Below are positions 48,185 to 58,994 of a stretch of 64,000 bases of DNA, piece after piece. Under the pieces are notes generated by a model, which did no database searches, was not told the origin of the DNA, and was given only the letters and a program-made list of their open reading frames with translations. Made by a program: the position numbers and the translations under genes. Each line of letters starts with the position of its first letter. Within the stretch, counting starts at the first letter, position 1. Origin of the DNA: Dichetophora obliterata (taxonomy: Eukaryota; Arthropoda; Insecta; Diptera; Sciomyzidae); the NCBI GenBank assembly GCA_963920525.1, contig OY986439.1:43182193-43246192 (forward strand). The letters run 5' to 3'.

Positions 48185-48350
48185 AGCTATTTAGATCAAG
48201 TAAGTTTGAAGAAGGTAAAAAACTCTGTATAGTGTCAATCATACAGCAAACTAGACAGTCTTTTTCAGAAATCGCTACATTTCCTCTTTAGTAGTCTTGA
48301 GTGATTCATCTGTGACCAGCCCACTGTTTAAGTACTTTAAGATTTTACTC
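48185..48350 (+). repeat. Diverged partial copy of the 51763-53015 repeat unit
   Basis: Shares, in order, TTTAGATCAAGT, GAAGAAGG, CTCTGTATAG, AGACAGTCT, AAATCGCTACAT, AGTAGTCTT and GAGTGATT with the left arm at 51785-51915. Only the start of the unit is present. Confidence 0.7.
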
Positions 48351-48542
48351 CTGTTTGAATAAACTCATAAGAACGTTATTCTCTCATCGGTAATTTTTAT
48401 TAGGAAGCAATGTCCACTTCGCAAAGTTATTTATGAAATCTAGATCATACCCGCGAAGCATTGTAAACTTCAAGGAGTTATTTTAACCATCTACCTTAAA
48501 AGCGTTTTACACTTCAAGGAGTTATTTGAAGAGTATTATAAG

Positions 48543-49633
48543 TAGTGTGCGATCGAAACCGGAATTTTAGCCGAAACTGAAACCGAATATTCGGCCATTT
48601 TATAATATTCGGCCGAAACCGAAACCGAAACTGGTTATTAATATGAAAATTTAAGTTTTTAAAAATGATTGTTTTTATTAAAAGAAAACAAAAGTACAAC
48701 TATTACATTGTACAAGCATTATTACAAGCATTATTTGAATATTGAAGTTTATAATAATTAATTGAAGTTTACTATAATAATAAATGAGATAATTTTTTAT
48801 TTTATTTTTTAGTACACACTCAAAATAGTATGCCCCTATAATGTACATTTTTTTTAGAACTACAAAGAAAAGTATTTCTGTTTTTCTTAAAAGTTTGATA
48901 TTATACATACAGAACTATGTATTTCGTTTTCTTTTCTTTTATTCCACACACACACACACAGAATTCGTTCGGAAGTTTAATTATCAATTTTTACCTTAAG
49001 TATCAATAAAACTTTAATGGTAATTGCAATAGAGATGATAATATCGAAAACGATAGCATCAAACGCATAAAATTAACCAAAATGTTTTGCGTTAACACGA
49101 TAAATCAAATTATAGACGAATTCATAATTTTTGTTTTATACAGTGCGTTGTAAATATTTTTATTAAACCAAACTCTCTACTAGCGACAACTCCCTTTTTT
49201 AATATTTTTTGTTGGATTATACGGATTTTAACCTCCTAAATACTAAAAATGTGTATATCTTTAAAAGTTGGGCATGGATTTTCATATTTGAATAGGTACC
49301 TTGTTGAATAGGTACTTAAATTACCTTTCTTATGACACCCATAGAGTGTAGTTTTGTTGAAAAATTTAGGCCTATAACTTCTCCAACTTTGGAGGCCTAT
49401 AACTTCTAAACCAATTCCGAGCGGCCTGCAATTTTTTCAGATTTGTTGTAAGGAGGCTAAAATCCATATAATCTGTAAAAAAAATTCAAAATTATAGTTG
49501 TCGCTATTTTTGAAATGTTCCGAAATTTTTACCAAAATTTTCGGCTGGTTTCGGCTATTCGGCCTCAATATGGCCAAAAAGGGCCGAAACTGGCCGTAAC
49601 CGAAACCGAAACCGAATATTCGGTCGGACACTA
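48543..49633. mobile_element. hAT family element, copy 2 (reverse orientation to copy 1)
   Basis: Ends: left TAGTGTGCGATCGAAACCGG, right GAATATTCGGTCGGACACTA. The 8 bp ATTATAAG flanks both ends exactly (48535-48542, 49634-49641). The interior matches copy 1 in reverse (for instance ACGATAAATCAAATTATAGACGA with a one-base change). It lacks copy 1's TTAA MITE but carries a different nested element at 49183-49504. Confidence 0.93.
49183..49504. mobile_element. MITE nested in hAT copy 2
   Basis: 322 bp with TA on both sides (49181-49182, 49505-49506). Inverted ends: left GCGACAACTCCC, right (minus strand) GCGACAACTATAA. The similarity continues for about 50 bp (GGATTTTAACCTCC / GGATTTTAGCCTCC). 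Copy 1 has no counterpart of this block, so it is an insertion. TA flanks suggest Tc1/mariner-type mobilisation. Confidence 0.8.
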
Positions 49634-49641
49634 ATTATAAG

Positions 49642-50123
49642 ACACTGAAATAAGACTTTTAATACAACAAATAAAATAATGAAATAATTTTATCCACAGT
49701 TTACTCAATTGGAATTTTGTAGGAACCTCCTGGACAAAACTTTGAGAATACCTCATCAATTAGGTAACCGAACAGAGGGTTTGTTACAAGTAAGAACCTT
49801 TTGTTTTGAGACAAGTTTTGGGAAGTGGCATTTTGCCTTACATACAAAAATCATGATTTTTTGCACTTCTGTCAAATTTTCTGTACAAAAGGCGATATAC
49901 CAGGGCAAAACCAATACACCACATTACAATATACTTTTGAAAAATTCAGGATGTAACCTTTTATCTTATATCGTTTTCTTTTTTTTTTTTTGGTTAAACA
50001 TAAAATGTTTCCTGCACTGCGTTTTTACTTTTAGAGCATTTTCATTACTATAAACAACGATATATAGCAATTTTAAACATAAGAATCATAACTTTTAATG
50101 GATAAACAACTTTATGTTTTTTT
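49642..50123. other. Unannotated region with a 114-codon ORF of no recognised family
   Basis: The plus-strand ORF 49709-50053 shows no domain I know. Its surroundings are repeats, so it is probably a chance ORF in an unidentified repeat. Confidence 0.35.
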
Positions 50124-50996
50124 ATATCGGTCATTCCGTGTCGAATTGGACGCTTTTGTCCAAAAAATAATTTTTACGATTCCGATTTTTTTCAAATTTT
50201 TCACGTCGATAGAACTTTGAAAACAAAAACAATTTGCATACGTTTTTATAATTTTTTATTTTTTTTTTTGGCAGCTATACAAAGTGAAAAATCAAAAATA
50301 AAATCAGAAATTGTCATTCAAACATGCAGTCAAACAACTATATCTTCTAAACCGTTAGTTTTACAAAAAAATGTTTAAGACATAACCTAAAGATCTTGAA
50401 TTGGTCTTTATTGTGGTGTTTTATAAATACTTTCGCAAAAAGCAGAAAATACTAAAAATTCCATTTTTAGTTTAAAATTTAAGTATTTTTTACTTCAGAA
50501 TTGTTTAGTCAGTTTTTGAAAAATTTGTTTAAAATAGTAAACATTGATTCTCCAACATCAAATTTTGAGAATGCATTAAGAATGAATGCCTCAATACGAT
50601 AATATTTTCAAAATGCCAAAAAAATAGTGGTGCTGACTATGAAAAATGTGAATGAAATTTTTAGTGGTCAAAAAAATTGAAATTTTTTACGAAAGTAATT
50701 ATAAAAAAAGACACCACAATAAAGACCAATTCAAGATGTTTAAAATATGTTTTCAACTTTTTATTGTAGGACTATGGCTTAGAAGATAAAGTTGTTCGAG
50801 TACATGTTTGAATGACAATTTTTGTTTTTCCTTATAATTTTTCACTGCGTATAACTGAAAAAAAAAATTGAAAATTACAAAATAAAATATGTAAATATTT
50901 TTGTTTTCTAAAGTACTAAACACATGCAAAAGTACCAAATTTTTACAGATATGTGATTTTCGAAATGTGTCGGATTTGACAGGGAATGATCGATAT
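50124..50996. mobile_element. Foldback/MITE element with about 400 bp arms
   Basis: Left end ATATCGGTCATTCCGTGTCG; right end on the minus strand ATATCGATCATTCCCTGTCA. The arms pair along most of their length: CATTCAAACATG, TCTTCTAA, CTTGAATTGGTCTTTATTGTG and GGTGT appear in both arms in inverted order. The loop is about 50480-50590. No coding capacity. Confidence 0.88.
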
Positions 50997-51749
50997 ATGT
51001 AAATTTTTTTATGATTTTAAATTCTAATATATTGAATTTTCAATCATAAGGCATATCATATTTTTACAGAAAGACCTTTAACTGGTTTAAAATCAAAAAT
51101 TTAGGATTGGAACGCTTCATCTTGGCTAGACTTCTAGGCCACTACGATATACAAATAACTGAATTTAATTCGGTGAGAGGTTATAAAAATGTTAAGAGTA
51201 AAATAAAAATAAAGTGCTTCATAGAATTTAACGATCAATCTTAGCACAGACTTTTAAAATAATGGATTATTTCCTTTTGTAATCAGTGGCTTCATAGCCA
51301 ATGATTTAAGATTACGATTGAAATCTTTAAATTATTGTTGATTTAAATGGCATAAGCACATGAAGTGCTGAAATCATTTTTAAGTTATGAACGCATACAT
51401 AATTTAAGTCATTGCTGATTTGATTAAATTTAAATTGCAGTCATAACTGAAAAATTAAATTGATTGCAATTTTAAATTATTTCAAGAAGATTATGATAAC
51501 CATAACTCTTTGTTGAAGTCTTTTCAAGTCAAATGATTGAAATCTTTTAAAATTAATGAAATCATGACTGAGAAAAATCATTAAATGTTCTTTTAACATT
51601 TTAGTTCAAAAATTAAAAATATCGTCCTTTTTTTCTAGCCTCTGCGTTAGAAAGCAAAAATGTTTGTTACAGTTTAACTTTCAAGTCTTAATTTTGCTTG
51701 GTTTAGAAAAAATTTACTCTGCATACAAAATAACTTTTTTGAATGAAAC
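50997..51749. other. AT-rich spacer with many TTTAAATCA/TGATTT near-repeats
   Basis: No gene. The segment 51290-51600 is dominated by short motifs such as AAATCATT and TTTAAATT. Confidence 0.35.
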
Positions 51750-51762
51750 AAAAAGATTTAAA

Positions 51763-53015
51763 TGAATTAAGATTATGAGCTTAAGATCAAGTGAGTTTTC
51801 AAGAAGGCAACAACAACAACAACAACTCTGTATAGAGTCAATCTTTTAGCTGAGTAGACAGTCTGTTTCGGAAATCGCTACATATTCCTCATCAGTAGTC
51901 TTTGAGTGATTAAGCTGTGATCAACTCACTGTTTAAACTAGCATATGAATGTGTAGATCCTCTAATTCATTCTCATGAATTGTATGGCTGCTAATCATAT
52001 GACACTTCAAAGCAGTAAGCCATTTTAGATCACCGCCATCAACTCTATCAAGCGTTGCCATCTGTTCTAGTTGCTTCTTCATTTATTTCAATATTCATTG
52101 GTGTTCGATTGTTTGTCGAAATGCACCATAGAAATGAAACAAGTTTTTGCTTCGCCAGAAGCTAGTGTTCTAACTGAAAGGAGGCTATTTTCACAACCAA
52201 ATGTTCAATTACACATGACTTTGACCGAAAAATCGATCAATTATTAGATTATTTAATTAATTTGACATTAATTAAACTTATTTGGCCGTGCTCTGCCATA
52301 GTTAAGTTAATTAGTTTTTATGATCTATTGAATAATTACATGAATTAAGATTATGAGCTTTAGATCAAGTGAGATTTCAAGAAAGCTCATAATCTTAATT
52401 CATGTAATTATTCAATAGATCATAAAAACTAATTAACTTAACTATGGCAGAGCACGGCCAAATAAGTTTAATTAATGTCAAATTAATTAAATAATCTAAT
52501 AATTGATCGATTTTTCGGTCAAAGTCATGTGTAATTGAACATTTGGTTGTGAAAATAAGCCACCTTTCAGTTAGAACACTAGCTTCTGGCGAAGCAAAAA
52601 AACTCGTTTCATTTCTATGGTGCATTTCGACAAACAATCGAACACCAATGAATATTGAAATAAATGAAGAAGCAACTAGAACAGATGGCAACCCTTGATA
52701 GAGTTGATGGCGGTGATCTAAAATGGCTTACTGCTTTGAAGTGTCATATGATTAGCAGCCATACAATTCATGAGAATGATTTAGAGGATCTACACATTCA
52801 TATGCTAGTTTAAACAGTGAGTTGATCACAGCTTAATCACTCAAAGACTACTGATGAGGAATATGTAGCGATTTCCAAAACAGACTGTCTAGTCAGCTAA
52901 GTGATTGACTCTATACAGAGTAGTTGTTGTTGTTGTTGCCTTCTTGAAAACTCACTTGATCTAAAGATCATAATCTTAATGCATGTAATTATTCAATAGA
53001 TCATAAAAACTAATT
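51763..53015. repeat. 1.25 kb palindrome flanked by a 13 bp direct repeat
   Basis: The left arm (51763 to about 52369) and right arm (about 52386 to 53015) are inverted copies that differ at only a few per cent of positions. The centre near 52375 repeats GATTATGAGCTTTAGATCAA. The microsatellite CAACAACAACAA / GTTGTTGTTGTT marks both outer parts. AAAAAGATTTAAA occurs immediately outside both ends (51750-51762, 53016-53028). A weak hAT-like string (ASPEASVLTER) is readable in both arms, but the frame is broken. A diverged fragment of the same unit is at 48185-48350. Confidence 0.92.
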
Positions 53016-53097
53016 AAAAAGATTTAAAGTTTTCTTATAATCAAATAATTAAAAGCAGGATTTTAATTGACTTCTAATGATGAAATTGACTTAAAAC

Positions 53098-54012
53098 TAG
53101 TATCCGACCGAATGTGGATTTCAAACATTCAGCTTCGGCCAAATAGAAATAATCGGCCGAAACAGAATACTAACAACATTTTTTTTCAAGTAAGAAAAAT
53201 AATAAAATTTAGGTTTCGCTCTCGTTATTTATTAATTTCAGTATAAAAAACGGCAATCCTTTAAGGTCCAGTCTGGCTAAACAGGACGAAAATTGCAATT
53301 TTCATTAATCTTTTTGGGAAAAATGAAATAATATAGGTACTCTAAACTTTTTAGGTATATTTACAGTACTTTGAAGAAGATTGTATAAAATTCAAAGATT
53401 ATAACCAACAATTATTTAACTAAAATACTGCAGCAAGCCATGGGGTGATGTTGACCAGTGCTAAAAACGTAAACTTAGTTGGCGACCTTTCCATAGGTCG
53501 CAAAATTCATCTAAAAAAAAATTAAAAATATTTTCCTGTTAACTATGAATGTGATTATGGAATAATTTTTGAAATTTTTATGGAAAATTTTCGTTACTTT
53601 TTTATTGATAAAAATTCCAATATGAAATTTATCAATGAGATTTTAAACTCATTGACAATTTAGTAACTTGTATTATGAAAAAAAAAAACAATGTAAAGAT
53701 TCGTCAAAAATTGACTGAGTTATGAAAGTCGCAAGCTCGAAAACGCAATTTTAAAGAAAACGCGTTTGCATTTTTTAGTATAGTGCGTTCCCTGCTTTGA
53801 CGCGGTCGGCTCGGAGGCTCATAACTTTTGAGCAATTACGAATTTCTATTTAACCTTTTAGAATGATATTTTACATAGATATAGCTATCGAAAAATGCAA
53901 AACATATATAAAAAATTTTCGGCAAATATTCGGACATTATAGCCCGAAGCCGAAGGTTAAAAAATCGGCCGAATATGCCGAATACCAAAGCCGAATATTC
54001 GTTCAACCACTA
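53098..54012. mobile_element. hAT family element, copy 3
   Basis: Ends: left TAGTATCCGACCGAATGTGG, right GCCGAATATTCGTTCAACCACTA. Flanks are CTTAAAAC (53090-53097) and CTTAGAAC (54013-54020), 7 of 8 matching. Subterminal CGGCCGAAAC / GCCGAATA motifs are as in copies 1 and 2. The interior differs largely from theirs, so this is either an older copy or a distinct internal-deletion derivative. No transposase. Confidence 0.85.
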
Positions 54013-54020
54013 CTTAGAAC

Positions 54021-57000
54021 TAATTACAATTGAATGCAATTAATGACTTCAAGGAGGCCGAATTCAGTCGTAGAATCAAAAGACTTCAACGTAAATTTTT
54101 ACGAAGTCATAAATTCAAAATGATCGCTGATTTCAAAACTTGAAGTCACGAAATCAAAAAATTATTTATTGACCTTAATCAGTAATTTGAGAGTCAGTGC
54201 CAATTCTTTCGATTATATTAACATTATGTAAATCACTCCTCCTTTTTATTATATTTGTTGTTATATTTATATTGAATATTAAAGCAATCTATTTCTGTTT
54301 TACCTTATTAATAGTAGTTTATTTTTTTTTTTCTAATAATAGAGTACTTAGTTATTTTTTGTCATTTTAGTTAACTTTTACGGAAAATCCAAAAATTGGA
54401 CTGAATTCAAATATATAAATTGGCCTAAAGATTTTAGGCTAACTTCAGATTGGTTATATTAGATTTAATCCAAAGCCAAAAAGTTGAATCGAATCTAAGT
54501 TTTTATAATTTCCACAGAAATAGTTTTCTAAAAAGCTCTGTAAAATGCTTTGAATAAACTTTTTTAACTCACAATATTGGATGCCCAAAGGTACATAATT
54601 TGCGGAGAAGAGAGTCAGATTTGACAGATGAGACACTTGATAACTTGAAAATTGGTATTGTACATCAAATACACACCATATATTTTAAATTTGTCAAAAT
54701 AGTATATAAATCACGCACCCGTTAATCACGGTTGGGCATTTTTTTAACCATGATAATGCTTTTTCAGAATTGATCATATCTCTGGATTGGTAACAGCTAA
54801 GTGTTTAATTTTTTGTTTGTTGCTTTAAAAAACATAGAGCTATAATTTTTTTGGAGTGTGTCAAGAAGTTTTTATGTTAGCTACTACATTTTCAAAGTCA
54901 AAAGTGATAAACATTAAAAAGAAGAAAAATTTGTGTTATTATCATTTGAAAAATTTTATTTTTTAAAAATTTAAATGGTCCTTTAGCCAATTTAGCAACT
55001 ATACCTGCCATTGATAGAAAATTAGTGATATAAAACTGTACTATCGTTTCAGAAGGAATTTCTGCTTATTTAAAACTTATTAACGATGGTTGGGTATTTT
55101 TTATACCCAACTTATATCTCGATTACGGTGAAAGATACAAAGTTAAAATTTGATATGGTATTTCCTGGGATCAATATAAAAAAGCAAATGAAAATTTAAA
55201 AAATCGTACGAAGATTTTGGGAGCCGTGGTTAATGGGTTAAGAATACTAAAATTCACTTTGAGTTTTGAATTTGGAAAAATTGCATAAAAATTCGGCCAA
55301 TCTCACGTATAAGCTGACGTCATCAAAGTAGCATAGCTTTTATAAACTCCACAAAAATATGTGCAGTAACAGCATATTTAACACATAATCTTCAATATCT
55401 AAAACGTATTCTTCATTTGTGTTTTATAAAAATTGGATGAAATTTATGCCCATCATTTAAAGGAAGTGACGACATTAATCTGTCAAAACATACATAAATT
55501 TGAATATACTGTGGGGGTATTTTCACTTTGACATTCCATTTTATTAAAAATGTTTTCTTTTGAAAAATAAATAAATGTAAAAATAAAAGTTGAAGCTGGA
55601 ATTATGGTTTATTTATACTATTTTGCAAAAAAGTAAGTTAAAATCGCTGGAGGCTACTCGGTATTACGTCATGAAATGGATTTGCATGTATTTTGTGTTT
55701 TACTTTAACAAAACTTTGAAATAGCTTCTTGCAACCTTCCATTTAAAGTTCTAGGCAAAGTCCAGAGCTAACAAATGTTGTTAAGCAAGCCTGAATATTT
55801 TAAGCTTAATTTAGTAAAACAGCCTTGTTTCATAATTAGCTACAAAATTTCTTAAATTTCTAACACACCTATAAAAAAAACCCCAAATTTTTGCCCAACA
55901 CTTCAACAGCAGCAACTCTGTCAAAAGAAGACAAACTAACTGCATTGGTGAAGCGGCTTAGCAGGAAAATTAATTGAGGCACAATTATCTTTTATAACAA
56001 AAATGATTGATTCCCTATGAAATTCCGATTAATTTTTTATCGAAGCGAATTTTTTCGTTATAAGCAGCCAATATTGAGTCCTATCCATTTCTTTGTAACT
56101 TTTTTTATTTTTCCTTTTTTTTTGTGTTCTCTCACTTTCTTAAAGATAAGAAGTTTCGTTAGTTTTTTTTTCTAATATCATGCCGAAAATAGAATAAAAT
56201 AGAGACACTACATTGTCGAAAACTAATTATTTTTACCATGGAAAAGAAATAAGTACCAAGCCTAAGCATACAAACATAAGTTTTAGTTCGGAGATCAAGT
56301 AGTTTGACATAATAAGAACTACAGAAAAGTTTATTTTTGTTCACAAAACTTTGTGTTCCACAAAAAGTATGACATTTTTTTACCTTTCTCTTTGTTAAAA
56401 ATTTGTTTTTTCTTTTTATTTGCTTTTTATTTCAACAAAATTTTTGTACTTATTTCCGTCATTCTGCTCAAGCATAAAGTACCCACATTTTTCTCTGAAA
56501 CACAAACACGCCAAATTCAAATTAATTTTAATTGTTTGCCACCTTTGAAAGCATTTCCAAGAAAATAAGTTAGAAATAAAACTCAAGTGATGGAATTGAG
56601 CTAAAAATAACACTTGAATGGCGTACAATAAGCAATGGCAGGCATTTAAAAAAAATGTCTAAGTATTAATTTGTTTACATTTTTTTACACAGGATGTACT
56701 TAAGGCTGCATTTAAATGGAGACAACATGTCATTTATAATATTTTTAAGTTAAAGATTTTGACAAATGATAAAAATATTGGTCTAGAGTGGATGGAACGT
56801 AAGACACCATACTTTAAGTGTTTGTTTTCGAGTCATATAACAGCCATTCCATGCCTAATGCAAGTCATGATTGAACTCATGCTCTTCGATTTACTTTAAA
56901 TTTTGGCTATTGGTTCTTTTTCTACTTATAAAAGTATAAGTTTATATTTTTTATTGTAATTTTTTGTAAATTTATGGAGTTACCATTTTTGGCTAAAAGT

Positions 57001-57599
57001 AAAAATTATAAAAATGGAGTCACTTTCAATAAATCATAACTCCGTTATTTTGTACCATATTTTTATAAATGTACCTTATTTTATAGAAGTACGGTTAGAA
57101 AGCTATTGAAAAGCAGTTTTTAAAACATAAGTTATTAAACATAACATAAAACATAAAACAATTATTTGTCCGAATAAGTGAAATATTTTTACTGAAGATT
57201 TTGTATAAATTTCTCAAACGGTATGGATGTTATGAACGATAAAGTGCAATGATTTTTGTTTGTTTGTTTGTTTATGTATTGAAATTTAATGCCTACAAGA
57301 ACTTTATGTAATTAATTATCATAAAAACTAAGTTGACAATGGAGCAAATGGTACTGAACTAAATATATATACATATTAACTTAACTTAAAAAATATTTAA
57401 TATTGAGAATAGAACTGAGGAAAAATAAAGAAAATTACATGTATTTATTCCAAAAACTATTACATGAATAATGATAAAAAAAAACGAAATAATTGTATGG
57501 TTTATAAAAAAATAGTTCACACAATAAGTTGAAAAAATCAAAAATTTTAATAAAAAATGATTTTTAAAAGATAATGAGACTGTTGCACAACCTTAACGT
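54021..57599. other. Unannotated AT-rich region with one possible MITE
   Basis: No coding gene was recognised. 54718-55237 has weakly inverted ends (CCCGTTAATCACGGTTGGG and GGGAGCCGTGGTTAATGGG) and may be a short element. Remaining ORFs (54454-54636, 56159-56628) are low-complexity. Confidence 0.4.
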
Positions 57600-58990
57600 G
57601 CGACTAAAAAACGAATTATCTCTGTAATCCTAAGTTCTGTTGGACATCAAGGCAATGGTGAAGAGGTGGGCTTGAAGAGCTGCCCCAGTGGACTTGGGAA
57701 ACACACGAGCTGGTGGCGTCAGACCAAGTATCTCCTTTGAACACTTCTCATGGTAGTACCCATGGTAGTACCTGTACAGAAAGCTTTGGCAACCAACATT
57801 GCGTCGATGCCCAAGAGAGTTGAGAGAGCATGAACTACTTTTATCCCCAATCAAATATATAGCACGAAGTTGAATTCGATCCAGAAGCTCCAAATAAAAT
57901 CTTGAAAACCCTGCCCAAGTGTGCGAATTGTACTCCATTTTCGGTCTTATATATGAGGTGTACATAATGCGAAGATTAGCTGAAAAGAAATATTTTTTGC
58001 ACCGTTTTAAAAACCTAGGCTTCTTTCGACACATCTGATATATGATCATTCCAATGAAGATCACATTCTATTGATATGCCCAGAACGTTGAGGACGGCTG
58101 ATTCCACAAGATCCACACCATTCATGATGAGAGAGTTAATGGTAATCCATCCGCTTGTGAGTTAGCAGGCAGCACTGGGTCTCGCTTGCATTGAACTCTT
58201 CTCTATTAGCAAGACCCCACTCGGAGATTTTTTGTATATCATTTAGGAGTGCGCCGTTCATATTTTGCCTTTTTCTTTCAATTTCCATATAGCTTGGGTG
58301 TTTTTTGAATAAATATTAATGACAAATGCTGCTGTCGTCCGCAATCGAATGTATTGGGTTATGCGTCAACGACAGAAGGTCGTTGATAAAAACTAGAAAC
58401 AAGGTTGTGATAGGAGTGAACCCTGTGGTACTCCTGCGTTGATGGCGTGCTTCTCAGACGAAATGCCGTCAACTACGACCCAAATCGTTCTGTCCTTGAG
58501 GAAATACGTGATTCATCGAGCAAAGCTACCACCAACACCATACGCAACAAGTTTTGACAAGAGTGCTTTATGCCACACTCGGTCAAATGCTTTTGAAATA
58601 TCAAGAGCAACAACCCTGCTCTCACCGAAAAAGTGAATGCATTTATTCTATTTTCGGTTAAGAACGCCATAAGATCACCAGTAGAGCGAGCCCTACGGAA
58701 ACCATATTGACGGTCACTGAGCAGTTGGTTGTGCTCCAGATAGTTCATAACGTTGAAGTTTATTACGCTCTCCATAACTTTGGAAAGCGTAGAGCATATC
58801 GCAATGGGTCGGTAGTTTGCAGGATCTGCTGCATTGCAGAAGATCCACCTTCAACAAAGAGCTGCGGCAATAGCTCAGATAGCAATATCTGAGAGAGTGG
58901 AATTTCGTGCTAACAATCTAGCCAATAGGTTCGCTTTATCAGTCGAGCCAGTGCAGATTTGGTCATTTTTTAAAAGAGTTGGAATCGATG
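57600..58990 (-). pseudogene. LINE ORF2 relic 1 of the right cluster (jockey superfamily)
   Basis: The minus strand starts near 58990 with DKANLLARLLARNSTLSD, then PANYRPIAICSTLSKVMESV, the RT segment LSDRQYGFRRARSTGDLMAF (58473-58775), and a frameshifted palm region. The C-terminal part, 57630-58064, has IMYTSYIRPKMEYNSHTWAG, DRIQLRAIYLIGD and LGHRRNVGCQSFLYRYYHG. The catalytic YADD-like box is not readable because of frameshifts. This SLEHRR-V--L-LFYRYYHG type of C-terminus differs from the other LINEs in the window. Confidence 0.8.
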
Positions 58991-58994
58991 ACGA

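Noticed and set aside
49709..50053. 114-codon plus-strand ORF as a gene
   Set aside because: No family resemblance; it ends in low-complexity F/W-rich sequence from a poly(T) run and lies between transposons.
52395..52691. 98-codon minus ORF as a hAT transposase fragment
   Set aside because: The ASPEASVLTER string is only loosely like the hAT dimerisation region and the frame breaks at once, so I did not annotate it as transposase.
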